This document shows positions 1-8,256 of a stretch of DNA of 64,000 nt, one piece after another. Position numbers and translations under genes: made by a program. The DNA is from an uncultured Bacteroidia bacterium (GTDB lineage: Bacteria; Bacteroidota; Bacteroidia; Bacteroidales; UBA932). Under the pieces are notes generated by a model that was not told where the DNA came from, made no database searches, and saw only the letters and a list, made by a program, of their open reading frames with translations. Location of the stretch: positions 1-64,000 of the forward strand of contig CACXMA010000002.1 of the NCBI GenBank assembly GCA_902768665.1, given 5' to 3'. Every line of letters begins with the position of its first letter. Position 1 is the stretch's first letter.

Positions 1-56
1 ATGTGTTAAGCCTGCCGCTAGCGTTCATCCTGAGCCAGGATCAAACTCTTCATTGT
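1..56 (-). rRNA. rrs: 16S rRNA, 5' end only
   Basis: Read on the minus strand, positions 49 to 38 give AGAGTTTGATCC, followed by the near-universal CTCAGGATGAACGC and the Bacteroidota-like continuation towards GGCAGGCTTAACACAT at position 1. This is the first part of 16S rRNA; counting back from the AGAGTTTGAT block puts base 1 near position 56. The rest of the operon lies outside the window. Confidence 0.97.
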
Positions 57-225
57 ATATTCATATAATGCTTAGCTGTCCTGACGCTTTCTGTTCCTTA
101 TTTGGAATCAACGCTGCTCTGTATCTTGAATCACAACTTTCGTTACAATTCCGGTACTTGCTTGTACTTTCCTTTCAGTCTTTTCAATGAGCTTTTTTTA
201 ACTTTCTCCGTTTCCTTGCGGGCGT

Positions 226-253
226 AAAAAAGTCCCGCTCTCTCAAACGGGAC
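226..253 (-). other. Hairpin plus U-run at the start of the rRNA leader
   Basis: GTCCCG and CGGGAC form a six-base stem (232-237 with 248-253), and on the minus strand this is followed by six T. It has the shape of an intrinsic terminator but sits at or just after the predicted start of the rRNA transcript, so it may be a 5' stabilising or antitermination structure instead. Confidence 0.5.
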
Positions 254-255
254 TG

Positions 256-286
256 CAAAGGTATAAACTTTTTCTTAACCTGCAAA
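256..286 (-). promoter_or_regulatory. rRNA operon promoter, Bacteroidota consensus
   Basis: On the minus strand the -33 element TTTG (283-286) and the -7 element TACCTTTG (256-263) are separated by exactly 19 bases, a perfect match to the Bacteroidota consensus TTTG, N19, TANNTTTG. Transcription should start about five to seven bases downstream, close to 250. Confidence 0.85.
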
Positions 287-438
287 ATTATTTTGAACTT
301 TTTTCAAAAAATCTTTTCCCAGTTCAGATTATTCGCCTCAGCTTGTACACGAAGCCTGTTTTTTTAGTATTTTTGCAATAGAGATAACGTGTAACAACCA
401 TCTTTCTTATAACCTAATCTTTTAACCAATCTACAATT

Positions 439-933
439 ATGGGCTTATTAATTACTTTCTGGGTCCTCCTGGCTTTAGGCTTTGTCTTCTGCTTCGTAGG
501 TAGATTCCCCGGTCAAATCCTGGCTTTTGCCGCACTGCTGATCGGCTATTTTGGCACCGACGTCATCAAATACCCTGACTGGGTTGTCATTGTCAGTGCC
601 ATTCTCGTTGTTGTCAGCCTTTATATCGGCTGGAAGATTGCCCCCAAGCTTGGGAAAAAGGTACATGATTACGGCAAGGCCAGCAAGTGGGGCACATTTG
701 TCGGTTCCCTTATTGCTCTTCTGTGCGCAAGCAGCGATGCAACCCTCTCCATCATCATGCTCTTCGTTCTCCCGTTTGCATTCGCCTTCCTGTTTGAATG
801 GTTCGCAAAGAAAGATCTCGCCGAAGCGGCCAAGAGAGCATGCGGTGGTTATGTCGTCTTCCTGGCTTCTACCCTTCTGAACCTCCTGGTCTGCGTTTTC
901 TGCATGCTGGGAGCCGTCGGCTACTTCAACTAG
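439..933 (+). CDS. DUF456-like small integral membrane protein
   Basis: This 164-residue protein is almost entirely hydrophobic. I count about five membrane segments (near residues 3-22, 26-42, 47-65, 82-118 as a hairpin, and 136-160) with a short charged stretch KLGKKVHDYGKASK after the third. The early motif GRFPGQ and the alternation of Gly-rich helices resemble the DUF456 family, whose function is not known. It stands alone between the rRNA promoter region and a terminator at 960-992, transcribed away from the rRNA operon. The family name is a recollection from sequence pattern and should be treated as moderate. Confidence 0.65.
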   Translation: MGLLITFWVLLALGFVFCFVGRFPGQILAFAALLIGYFGTDVIKYPDWVVIVSAILVVVSLYIGWKIAPKLGKKVHDYGKASKWGTFVGSLIALLCASSDATLSIIMLFVLPFAFAFLFEWFAKKDLAEAAKRACGGYVVFLASTLLNLLVCVFCMLGAVGYFN

Positions 934-959
934 CGGATAACACGAAATAGAATAACGAT

Positions 960-992
960 AAACGCATCCTGACGGGTGCGTTTACTTTTTTT
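960..992 (+). terminator. Intrinsic terminator after the DUF456-like gene
   Basis: AAACGCATCC and GGGTGCGTTT form a stem with loop TGAC (960-983) followed by ACTTTTTTT. It lies 26 bases after the upstream stop and just before the end of the convergent chromate transporter gene, so it may work in both directions. Confidence 0.75.
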
Positions 993-999
993 CAGAGGA

Positions 1000-1605
1000 T
1001 CAATACAGCAAAAAGCCCGCAATGCCGGCCAGGATGATGACGGCGATAGGGCCGACTTTCCCCCAGTAGGAAGCCACGAAAGCGCCTCCCAGCAGGAGCC
1101 AGCTCTTCCAGTCGGCGATGTTCTCCCGGACGACGGCGGCCTTGACGCTCCAGCCGTCCCAGGTAAAGCGGAATAGCAGGACCACCGCCGCGGCACCGAT
1201 CAGACCGACCACCGCCGGGCGCAGCCAGCTCATCACGCCCTCGAAGAAGGGATTGTGGTTGAACTTCGTATAGGCCCGGACGATGAGCAGCATGATGATG
1301 AACGAGGGAATCACGAGGGCCAGCGTCGTCACGAGACTGCCGACAATGCCGAGCAGGTGGCTCCCGCTCATCCCAGCGATGACATCATAGCCGACATAGG
1401 TCGCGCAGTTGATGCCGATGGGGCCCGGGGTCATCTGGGAGATGGCGACGATGTCCGTGAAGGCGCTCTCGCTCATCCAGGCATGGTCCACGACGACCTG
1501 CCCCTGGATCAGGGACAGCATGGCGTAACCGCCGCCGATGGTGAAAAGGCCGATGACGAAAAATGTCCCGAACAGTTGCAGCAGCGTCAGCAGAATCTCC
1601 ATCAC
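1000..1605 (-). CDS. Chromate transporter, second CHR half
   Basis: A 201-residue membrane protein of the CHR (ChrA) family in its short, one-domain form. The conserved FTIGGGYAM block (about residues 21-29), the loop AISQMTPGPIGIN and the later LRPAVVGLIGAA segment identify it. Short CHR proteins usually work as a pair encoded by adjacent genes, which fits the partner immediately upstream; the two reading frames overlap by four bases (ATGA). The protein is expected in the inner membrane as an anion exporter, with chromate the known substrate in characterised members. The real substrate here is not shown by the sequence. Confidence 0.88.
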   Translation of the reverse strand: MMEILLTLLQLFGTFFVIGLFTIGGGYAMLSLIQGQVVVDHAWMSESAFTDIVAISQMTPGPIGINCATYVGYDVIAGMSGSHLLGIVGSLVTTLALVIPSFIIMLLIVRAYTKFNHNPFFEGVMSWLRPAVVGLIGAAAVVLLFRFTWDGWSVKAAVVRENIADWKSWLLLGGAFVASYWGKVGPIAVIILAGIAGFLLY

Positions 1606-2153
1606 CGCGCCCTCCTTTCCTTATAATATACAAAGGAGACCGCCAGCACCAGCGTCACCAGCAGGATCCAGATCGGAGAAATGCCAAGAAAAGCGACGCC
1701 CGCCAGCGCCAGGGCCGAGATCAGCCAGGCCCACCAGGTCTTGTTGCTGCGGCGCGCCATATTGAGCATGGGCACGGCAATCAGCGCGATGACGGCCGGG
1801 CGGATACCCAGAAACACGCGCTGCACGATCGCGTTGTCCTTGAAAGCCGTGAAGACCATGGCGATCAGAAGGATGATCACGAAAGACGGAAGGATGCTCC
1901 CGAGGGTCGCAGCCACCGAACCCTTCACCCCGCGGAGGCGGTAGCCGGCGAAGATGGAGATATTCACCGCCAGCAGGCCCGGGGCCGACTGCGACAGGGC
2001 GACGATGTCCGGCAGCTCCTCTTCCGGGATCCAACCGCGGCGCTTCATTTCCCGCTCGATGATCGGGATCATGGCATAGCCGCCGCCGATGGTGAACGCC
2101 CCGATCTTCGAAAAGACCAGGAACAGACGCCAGAGTGAGACTTTTTCTTTCAT
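1602..2153 (-). CDS. Chromate transporter, first CHR half
   Basis: A 183-residue short CHR-family membrane protein. It has the same signature as its neighbour: FTIGGGYAMIP near residue 18, then ALSQSAPGLLAVN and GIRPAVIALI. The N-terminus MKEKVSLWRLFLVFSKIGAF is typical for the first subunit of a split transporter. It begins the two-gene operon and its stop overlaps the start of the second gene. It is divergent from the GH20 gene, sharing a 62-base intergenic region. Confidence 0.88.
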   Translation of the reverse strand: MKEKVSLWRLFLVFSKIGAFTIGGGYAMIPIIEREMKRRGWIPEEELPDIVALSQSAPGLLAVNISIFAGYRLRGVKGSVAATLGSILPSFVIILLIAMVFTAFKDNAIVQRVFLGIRPAVIALIAVPMLNMARRSNKTWWAWLISALALAGVAFLGISPIWILLVTLVLAVSFVYYKERRAR

Positions 2154-2181
2154 TTGCGGCGGTAAAGTTACAACATTTAAT

Positions 2182-2189
2182 TATATTTG
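2182..2189 (+). promoter_or_regulatory. Putative -7 element for the hexosaminidase operon
   Basis: TATATTTG matches the Bacteroidota TANNTTTG element 26 bases before the GH20 start. A TTTG lies at 2153-2156 but the spacing (25 bases) is too long, so only the -7 box is well supported. Confidence 0.45.
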
Positions 2190-2215
2190 TAATTCAGTAA
2201 CCATATTTCACCTAT

Positions 2216-3847
2216 ATGAAACGAATCCTTACCGCCCTCGCCGCCCTTGTCCTGATGACATGCGCCGCGACCGCAACCATCCCTGTCGTCCCCTACCCCA
2301 CCTCCGTCCAGGAGCTCAACGGTCCCGGCTTCAACGCCCGCGGCGCCGCCGTCCGCTGCGACCGGCAGGTCGACGCCCTGAGCCGCCAGTGGATCGACGC
2401 CTTCGCAAGCGACCTCCGCAAGGCTTCCGGCACGGACAAGACGACCTCCTCCACCATCTTCTTCAGCCTCAACCCGGCCATCGCCGACGAAGCCTACACG
2501 CTCACCGTCGCCAAAAAGGCCGTCAATGTCAGCGCCAGCACCGCCTCCGGCTTCTTCTACGCCATCCAGACGCTGAAGCAGCTCCTCCCTGTCGAGATCT
2601 ACACCGGCAAGGTGGCCGACAAGAAGGCCGGCTGGACCATCGCCCCCATGAAGATCCAGGACCGCCCCCGCTTCGCCTACCGCGGCATGCACCTCGACTG
2701 CGCACGCCACATCTTCACCCTCGACGAGGTCAAGAAATACATCGACGTGATGGCGATGTTCAAGATGAACCGCTTCCACTGGCACCTCACCGAGGACCAG
2801 GGCTGGCGCATCGAAATCAAGAAGTATCCCCGCCTGACCGAGATCGGCGCCTGGCGTGACGGCACCTGCATCGGAAAGGACTTCAGCACCAGCGACGGCA
2901 TCCGCTACGGCGGCTACTATACGCAGGAGCAGCTCAGGGAAGTCGTCGCCTATGCGGCGGAGCGCGGCATCACCGTCATCCCGGAGATTGACCTCCCGGG
3001 CCACATGCTCGCCGCCCTGGCCTCCTACCCGGAACTCGGCTGCACCGGCGGCCCTTACGCCGTCTGGCAGCGCTGGGGCATCACCAACGACATCCTCTGC
3101 GCCGGCAACGAGAAAGTCTACGAGTTCCTCGAGGACGTCCTGACCGAGATCATCGACATCTTCCCGTCCGAATACATCCACATCGGCGGCGACGAGTGCT
3201 TCCTTTCCCAGCTTGACGACCCGTGGGACAAATGCCCGAAGTGCATCGCCAAGATGGAAGAGCTCGGCATCCAGCGCGGCCCGCAGGAGAAGCACTACCT
3301 CCAGAATTACGTCACCGCCCGCGTCCAGAACTTCCTCCTTTCCAAGGGGCGCAAGATCATCGGCTGGGACGAGATCCTCGAAGGCGACCTCGCCCCCGGC
3401 GCCACGGTCATGTCCTGGCGCGGCACCGCCGGCGGCATCAAGGCCGCGGCCATGGGCTTCGACGCCATCATGACCCCCTACACCTATCTCTATTTCGACT
3501 ACTACCAGACCGGAGAGCGGGAGAAGGAACCCCTCTGCATCGGCGGCAATCTCCCGATAGAGACCGTCTACGGCTATGAGCCGCTCGACGGCATCTCCGC
3601 AGGTGCCGAAAAGCACATCCTCGGCGTCCAGGCCAACCTCTGGACCGAATATATCGCCACGCCCGAGCACCTGGAGTATATGCTCCTCCCGCGTATGTGC
3701 GCTCTCAGCGAGATCCAGTGGACCCCGCGCGACAAAAAGGACTGGGACCGCTTCGACAGCTCGCTGGACCACCTCTTCTCCATCTTCGATTCCCTCGGTT
3801 ACACCTATTGCCGCGCTGTCCGCGGCGTTGTCGGACTTGACAAATGA
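2216..3847 (+). CDS. Beta-N-acetylhexosaminidase, glycoside hydrolase family 20
   Basis: A 543-residue exported enzyme. Residues 1-20 form a signal peptide. An N-terminal GH20b-like domain (about 22-150) precedes the catalytic barrel. The barrel shows RGMHLDCARH, FHWHLTEDQGWRIEIKKYP and the catalytic Asp-Glu pair in HIGGDEC (D326, E327), then WDEILEG and a late W-rich substrate-pocket region. Family members release terminal GlcNAc or GalNAc from glycans or chitobiose, probably in the periplasm or at the cell surface here. It overlaps the downstream cyclophilin gene by four bases, so the two are translated together. Confidence 0.93.
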   Translation: MKRILTALAALVLMTCAATATIPVVPYPTSVQELNGPGFNARGAAVRCDRQVDALSRQWIDAFASDLRKASGTDKTTSSTIFFSLNPAIADEAYTLTVAKKAVNVSASTASGFFYAIQTLKQLLPVEIYTGKVADKKAGWTIAPMKIQDRPRFAYRGMHLDCARHIFTLDEVKKYIDVMAMFKMNRFHWHLTEDQGWRIEIKKYPRLTEIGAWRDGTCIGKDFSTSDGIRYGGYYTQEQLREVVAYAAERGITVIPEIDLPGHMLAALASYPELGCTGGPYAVWQRWGITNDILCAGNEKVYEFLEDVLTEIIDIFPSEYIHIGGDECFLSQLDDPWDKCPKCIAKMEELGIQRGPQEKHYLQNYVTARVQNFLLSKGRKIIGWDEILEGDLAPGATVMSWRGTAGGIKAAAMGFDAIMTPYTYLYFDYYQTGEREKEPLCIGGNLPIETVYGYEPLDGISAGAEKHILGVQANLWTEYIATPEHLEYMLLPRMCALSEIQWTPRDKKDWDRFDSSLDHLFSIFDSLGYTYCRAVRGVVGLDK

Positions 3848-4518
3848 AAACGCTCCGCATCCTTCTCGCCGCAGCCCTCGTCATCCTGGCCGCGGCCGCC
3901 TGCAAGAACAAGCTGAAACAGGCTCACGCAGCGGAAGTCGCCGAAGAGAGCCCCTATGCCGGCATTTATGACATCGAGACCACGCTCGGAACGATCCGCA
4001 TCGGTCTCTACAAGGACACGCCCTACCACGCCGACAACTTCGCCAAACTCGTCCACGAGGAGTACTACAACGACGTCCTTTTCCACCGCGTCATCGCCGG
4101 ATTCATGATCCAGACCGGCGACCCGAACACGCGAGACACCCTCGTCGAACTGTATGGCCAGGGCGGACCGGACTACACCGTCCCCGCTGAAATCGTCCCG
4201 GCGCACCGCCATATCAAGGGCGCCGTCGCGGCCGCCCGTCTCGGCGACTACGCCAACCCGATGCGGGAATCCTCCGGCTCGCAGTTCTACATCGTCCTCG
4301 ACGAGAACGGCTGCCGGCACCTCGACGGAGCCTATTCCGTTTTCGGCGAGACGATCGAAGGCATCGAGGTAGTCGAGAGGATCGGCGCCCTGCCGACCGA
4401 CCCGTACGACCGCCCCCTTTCTCCGGTCAAAATTCTCCGCGTAAAGAAGGTTGAGCCGGTCGCCGAGGAGCCCGAAGAGGAGAAAAACGAAAAATCGGAC
4501 AACATTGCCGAAGAATAA
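3844..4518 (+). CDS. Cyclophilin-type peptidyl-prolyl isomerase, lipoprotein
   Basis: A 224-residue protein with a lipoprotein signal ending at AAAAC (Cys20). The cyclophilin fold follows: LFHRVIAGFMIQTGD with the catalytic Arg, then RESSGSQFYIVL and HLDGAYSVFGETIEG. The C-terminal tail EPEEEKNEKSDN is acidic and unstructured. It catalyses proline isomerisation during folding of exported proteins, anchored to a membrane. The start overlaps the stop of the GH20 gene (ATGA). No other chaperone gene lies nearby, so a link to folding of the hexosaminidase is only a suggestion. Confidence 0.92.
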   Translation: MKTLRILLAAALVILAAAACKNKLKQAHAAEVAEESPYAGIYDIETTLGTIRIGLYKDTPYHADNFAKLVHEEYYNDVLFHRVIAGFMIQTGDPNTRDTLVELYGQGGPDYTVPAEIVPAHRHIKGAVAAARLGDYANPMRESSGSQFYIVLDENGCRHLDGAYSVFGETIEGIEVVERIGALPTDPYDRPLSPVKILRVKKVEPVAEEPEEEKNEKSDNIAEE

Positions 4519-4564
4519 CCCACAATTAACCGTGAGACAGCATTTTTGGCGACTGAGATTTTCT

Positions 4565-4657
4565 TAACTTTGCCAAGAATAGTTTTTTCATAGGTTAAGT
4601 TTTAGGTTAGACCTGGATGGCTCCTGATGCGAATCAAGGGCCATCCCCTTTTTTTTG
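4565..4657 (+). ncRNA. Candidate small RNA between the cyclophilin gene and apt
   Basis: A -7 element TAACTTTG (4565-4572) with a T-rich -33 region (TTTT 4543-4546, or TTTG 4545-4548) could start a transcript near 4578. About 80 bases later a strong intrinsic terminator ends it. The RNA would contain a small AGGT/ACCT hairpin followed by the terminator hairpin. No reading frame of note is present. It could equally be the 3' untranslated region of the cyclophilin mRNA. Confidence 0.35.
4615..4657 (+). terminator. Strong intrinsic terminator before apt
   Basis: GGATGGCTC (4615-4623) pairs with GGGCCATCC (4638-4646, one G-T pair), with an inner TGAT/ATCA stem closed by GCGA, followed by eight T. 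It ends transcription from the cyclophilin gene or from a short RNA. Confidence 0.8.
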
Positions 4658-4671
4658 TCCGGAAAAGGGAT

Positions 4672-4679
4672 TAACTTTG
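4672..4679 (+). promoter_or_regulatory. Putative -7 element for apt
   Basis: TAACTTTG matches TANNTTTG. The predicted start near 4685 leaves a leader of about 14 bases. The -33 region coincides with the T-run of the preceding terminator and has no clean TTTG at 19 bases. Confidence 0.5.
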
Positions 4680-4698
4680 TGGCTTAACAACGCAACCC

Positions 4699-5265
4699 AT
4701 GTACGAAGAACATCTCAAGTATTATCAGGGATTCCCTGTGGATGGCGTCAATTTCGTAGACATCATCCCCCTGATGCAGGACAAAGCTTCCTTCTGCCGT
4801 CTTATCCGCGACCTGGGCGCCCTCTGCGATGCGCCGAACGTCGCCGCACCCGAAGCCCGCGGCTTTCTTTTCGCCGCTCCGATGCTGACGGAATGCGCCA
4901 ACGTCGAGAACCTCATCCCCGTCCGCAAGAAGGGCAAGCTCCCCTATCGCGACGGTGACCTCGTCGGGGTGGACATCATGAAGGAATACGGTGCGGACCA
5001 GCTCTTCTTCCGTCCGTCCGACATCGCCGCCGGCAAGGCCGAGGACGGCGTTTTCCGCATCACCCTCTTCGACGACATCCTCGCTACGGGCGGTACGGCC
5101 GAAGGCGTGGCCCTCGCCATGAACAAGGTGGAGATCGACCTGGGCGGGAAGAAATACCGCGTCAAGGTCGCCGACTTTGTCTTCCTCGGCGAAGTACCGG
5201 GACTCGGCGGCCGCGAACGCCTGGAGGCCATCGCACCCGTCAAAACCCTGATTCCTATCGCTTAG
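4699..5265 (+). CDS. apt: Adenine phosphoribosyltransferase-like enzyme
   Basis: A 188-residue type I phosphoribosyltransferase. The PRPP loop is RITLFDDILATGGTAEG (residues 120-136), and an early PEARGFLFA block matches the base-binding hood of Apt proteins. The sequence is slightly longer than the usual 170-180 residues because of a lysine-containing stretch after the PRPP loop. The enzyme converts adenine and PRPP to AMP in purine salvage; the sequence supports the family more firmly than the exact base. It is a single-gene unit with its own promoter, convergent with the EnvC-like gene three bases away. Confidence 0.82.
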   Translation: MYEEHLKYYQGFPVDGVNFVDIIPLMQDKASFCRLIRDLGALCDAPNVAAPEARGFLFAAPMLTECANVENLIPVRKKGKLPYRDGDLVGVDIMKEYGADQLFFRPSDIAAGKAEDGVFRITLFDDILATGGTAEGVALAMNKVEIDLGGKKYRVKVADFVFLGEVPGLGGRERLEAIAPVKTLIPIA

Positions 5266-5268
5266 GGA

Positions 5269-6528
5269 TTATTTCCGCAGCCACGGCCGGGGATCCACCG
5301 GCGTGTCCGAGGCATTGCGGATCTGGAAGAATACCTCGCTCGTGCCGCCGGTGACGACGGCATGGCCCAGCAACTGGCCGGTCTTGACTTTGTCGCCGGC
5401 CTTTACCTTTATATTGTCGTCGAGGCAGCAGTAGATGGTCTTGAAGCCGCCGCCGTGCTTGATGATGACGATGTAATTGAACTTCGACCGGGTCTTGACG
5501 GCGGAGGTCACCACCCCTTCATAGATGGCCTTGACCTCGGCACCCGGAGCGACGGAAAGCGTCATGCCGTCGCTGTGGATCCGGGTATGGAAGACCGGAT
5601 CTACATTATCGCCGAAATGCTCCACGACATAGCCCTTGACCGGCCAGGGCAACTTGCCTTTGTTAGCCTCGGCGTTGAATTTCCCGCCGAGCGAGGCATC
5701 CACCTCGGTGCTGCCGGCCGCCGTCGAGCCCGCCTTTTTCTTTCCGGAAGAAGATGAGGCGGAGGCGGAAGACGATTTCGCGGCCTTTTTCTCCGCTTCC
5801 CGGGCGGCGGCGATGGCGGCGTCGATTTCCTTTTTGAGGGCATCCCGCTCGCGGATCTTTTTCTGCAGCGAAGACTCATAGCCGGCCTTGTCCTTCTTGA
5901 TGGAGTCGACCAGCTGCTGGGCGGACTTTCGTGAGCGCTGGATATCCTTGACATCCGCCATACGACGCGCCGTCAGCGACTCGGAGTCCACACGGAGGCT
6001 GTCCAGACGGACTTTTTCTTCCTCCTGGACCTGCTTCAGCTCGCGGATCCGCAGGGCCTCCTGCTTGACATCGTCGCCCAGCGAGCGCATATAGCGCGCC
6101 CGGCGGAGGCCCTGCAGGAAACTGTCCCCCGAGAAAACATAGAGATACCAGTGGCGGGTGCCGCGGGTCTTGTAGGCGGCGCGAAGAAGGGAGGTAAAAC
6201 GGGTTTTGAGCGTATCGAGCCGCAGCGCGAGCGAATCCAGCCGGTGCTCCCGGAGACGGATCTCCCGCGAGATGGAATCCAGCTGAGAGGACGCCTCGTC
6301 CAGGGCCGCCTGGCGGACATCCAGCTCGGCGCTGATGAGCCGCAGCTGCGCGGAGGCGGAATGGCCGCTGCTCTCCAGATTCCGGATCCGGTCGCGGATT
6401 TCCTTGATATCCTTGTCGTAACGGGCGAGCTTTTCCTTGTCCTTTCTCGACTGTGCGTCAGCCACGCCGGCGAGGCATAGCCCCGTCAGCAGCACCAGGA
6501 GGGTTCTTCTGAGCGTTTTTTCGATCAT
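5269..6528 (-). CDS. EnvC-like murein hydrolase activator, coiled coil plus degenerate LytM
   Basis: A 419-residue exported protein. A signal peptide (about 1-25) is followed by a long coiled coil (about 28-255, rich in RIRNLES, REHRLDSL and EKKAAKS patterns), a low-complexity Ser/Ala/Gly linker, and a C-terminal M23/LytM domain (about 300-419). The zinc ligands of active M23 peptidases are largely lost: the usual HxH is VFF in EVFFQIRN, and the YxHL block is YCCL. This pattern fits an EnvC-type activator of amidases, not a working endopeptidase. It overlaps the upstream TPR gene by four bases, suggesting a joint role in cell wall remodelling or division. Confidence 0.85.
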   Translation of the reverse strand: MIEKTLRRTLLVLLTGLCLAGVADAQSRKDKEKLARYDKDIKEIRDRIRNLESSGHSASAQLRLISAELDVRQAALDEASSQLDSISREIRLREHRLDSLALRLDTLKTRFTSLLRAAYKTRGTRHWYLYVFSGDSFLQGLRRARYMRSLGDDVKQEALRIRELKQVQEEEKVRLDSLRVDSESLTARRMADVKDIQRSRKSAQQLVDSIKKDKAGYESSLQKKIRERDALKKEIDAAIAAAREAEKKAAKSSSASASSSSGKKKAGSTAAGSTEVDASLGGKFNAEANKGKLPWPVKGYVVEHFGDNVDPVFHTRIHSDGMTLSVAPGAEVKAIYEGVVTSAVKTRSKFNYIVIIKHGGGFKTIYCCLDDNIKVKAGDKVKTGQLLGHAVVTGGTSEVFFQIRNASDTPVDPRPWLRK

Positions 6529-8252
6529 TTCCCGTCGAGTTTCCGGCGGATGCTCTCCTTGAGCTCCGCATCTTCATCCCCGGCCTTTGTCAGGGCCTGG
6601 CGCCAGTAGACCCTGGCCAGTTCCGTCTCTCCGAGCGCCTCCAGCACCTTGGCGTAATGGTCGAGAATCACGGCGCTGTCGGAGCCGCCGTAAAGAAGCG
6701 CCTGCTTGAAGATAGGCTTCGCCTCGACATTGCGGCCGAGCTTGTGGAGGATCCAGCCGAAGGTATCGAGATAGGTGCCGTTGTCCGGCTCCTGCTCGAT
6801 GGTCTTCTTGCTCATTTTATAGGCCTTTCCAAGCTGTTTCCCCTGCTGCGAGAGGTAGAAGGCGTAGTTGTTCAGCGTCGGGGCATAGTCCGGCTTGAGT
6901 TTCAGCACCTTCTTATATATCTTGAACGCTTCCTTGTCCCTCCCCATCTCATGGTAGATGTCCCCCATGTTGGCATAGGCGGAAATATAGGCGTCGGAGC
7001 CTTTCGGGGACATCTCCATGATCTTTTCGCTGTTGCGAAGGAGCCCTTCATAGTCCTTGCGCTGGTAGTCGAGATAATTCTTGAGCTCGAGGTAACGGAC
7101 ATCGCCGGGATTCTCCGCATAGGCGGCGTCCGCGGCATCCGAAGCGGCCTCAAGGTCCTCCAGATAGACAAGGTACTGGATATAGAACAGCTGCTGGTCC
7201 CATTCCTTCGGGTAGGCCCGCACACCCTCGCGGAGCACTTCCCGGGCCCGGGCCGTATTCCCGATGGAATTGAAATACAGGCCCGCGGGGCGGATCAGGG
7301 CCGTATCCGCCGGATGGGCGGCAAGGGCCAGGTCCGCCAGGGTATCGATCCGCTCGGGATGCTTCAGCAGCCGGCGGGTGTAAGGGTTCGACTGGTTCTT
7401 GAGGTACTGCGCGGCGAAGGACGACGGTGTCGAGCGGTCTCCCATGACTCCGCTCATCAACTCGTACCAGGCATCCTCCTCGCCGAGCGAGACGAGCGTT
7501 TCGGACAGGCCGAGGGTCGCCGTCAGGTCCGTCGGGTCGAGCGTCCGGGCCGCGGCAAAGGCGGCGCGGGCGAGGGTATCCCGGTCGTGGGCCTGATAGA
7601 AGGTGCCGATCTCGTTGAGAATGCGCGTCGACGGGTATTCGGCATTGAAAGCCTCCAGGGTCGCGACGGCTTCCTCGTCCCGGCCGGCACTGGAAAGGAT
7701 TTCATAGCGGTACATGGTCATGACCTCGTCGGGACCCTGCAGCTGCTCGATCTTGTCCAGCACGGCCAGCCCGTCATCCGTCCGGCCGCTGCGGAGGTAG
7801 ATGTCCGCCAGCTGGTAATTGAGATCCGCCCGGGCGGGATAGTCCTTCAGCAACTGCTCATATCCGGCGATGCCTTCCGCCGGATCCTCCCGGTAGTATA
7901 CGCGCGCGAGATTATAATAATAACGGTACCAGTAATTGCCGGGCTCGCACTCCACCGCCTTCCCGAGATCCTTCGTACCGGCCTCGTAGTCACGGCGATA
8001 GAGCCGGGACATCCCGAGATAGTACCAGACGGCGCCCTCGGCGGGGAACTGCTCGCTCAGGGGGGAGAGGAGGCTGATGACGGCGTTGTAATCTCCGTCG
8101 GCATAGGACTGGGAAGCCTTGACCAGGGCGTCATTGAGCCTGACCGCCTCCGGATACGGCTGTGCCGAAGCTTCGGAAACGGAAAGGAAAAGGGCCGCAA
8201 GGCCGGTAAGGACAGGGAGGATGCGCCTCCGGAGAATCTCTCTGAGAAACAT
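6525..8252 (-). CDS. Tetratricopeptide repeat protein, exported
   Basis: A 575-residue protein beginning with a signal peptide that ends at ASAQ. Nearly the whole mature part is built of TPR-like helices, such as AVWYYLGMSRLYRRDYEAG, ANMGDIYHEMGRDKEAFKIY and TLNNYAFYLSQQGKQLGKAY. I place the start at 8252 and not at the earlier in-frame ATG (8267), because a -7 box CAAAAATA on the plus strand (TATTTTTG on the minus strand, 8257-8264) would lie inside the longer gene. It is likely a periplasmic scaffold made together with the EnvC-like protein; its partners are unknown. Confidence 0.82.
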   Translation of the reverse strand: MFLREILRRRILPVLTGLAALFLSVSEASAQPYPEAVRLNDALVKASQSYADGDYNAVISLLSPLSEQFPAEGAVWYYLGMSRLYRRDYEAGTKDLGKAVECEPGNYWYRYYYNLARVYYREDPAEGIAGYEQLLKDYPARADLNYQLADIYLRSGRTDDGLAVLDKIEQLQGPDEVMTMYRYEILSSAGRDEEAVATLEAFNAEYPSTRILNEIGTFYQAHDRDTLARAAFAAARTLDPTDLTATLGLSETLVSLGEEDAWYELMSGVMGDRSTPSSFAAQYLKNQSNPYTRRLLKHPERIDTLADLALAAHPADTALIRPAGLYFNSIGNTARAREVLREGVRAYPKEWDQQLFYIQYLVYLEDLEAASDAADAAYAENPGDVRYLELKNYLDYQRKDYEGLLRNSEKIMEMSPKGSDAYISAYANMGDIYHEMGRDKEAFKIYKKVLKLKPDYAPTLNNYAFYLSQQGKQLGKAYKMSKKTIEQEPDNGTYLDTFGWILHKLGRNVEAKPIFKQALLYGGSDSAVILDHYAKVLEALGETELARVYWRQALTKAGDEDAELKESIRRKLDGK

Positions 8253-8256
8253 GTTG

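Larger units (their letters stand above)
57..438. other. Intergenic region: rRNA leader, rrn promoter and divergent promoter
   Basis: This stretch has no protein gene. Roughly 57-252 is the leader of the 16S transcript on the minus strand, 256-286 is its promoter, and about 342-375 holds a weaker plus-strand promoter candidate (CTTG at 342-345 and TATTTTTG at 368-375) for the DUF456-like gene at 439. The leader is pyrimidine rich on the plus strand and carries one clear hairpin (232-253). Confidence 0.7.

Noticed and set aside
1-438. Full rRNA operon or more rRNA to the right
   Set aside because: Only the first 56 bases of 16S are in the window; the rest of this stretch is leader and promoters.
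2177-3772. Long minus-strand frame opposite the GH20 gene
   Set aside because: No motif, shadow composition; the plus-strand gene has a signal peptide and catalytic residues.
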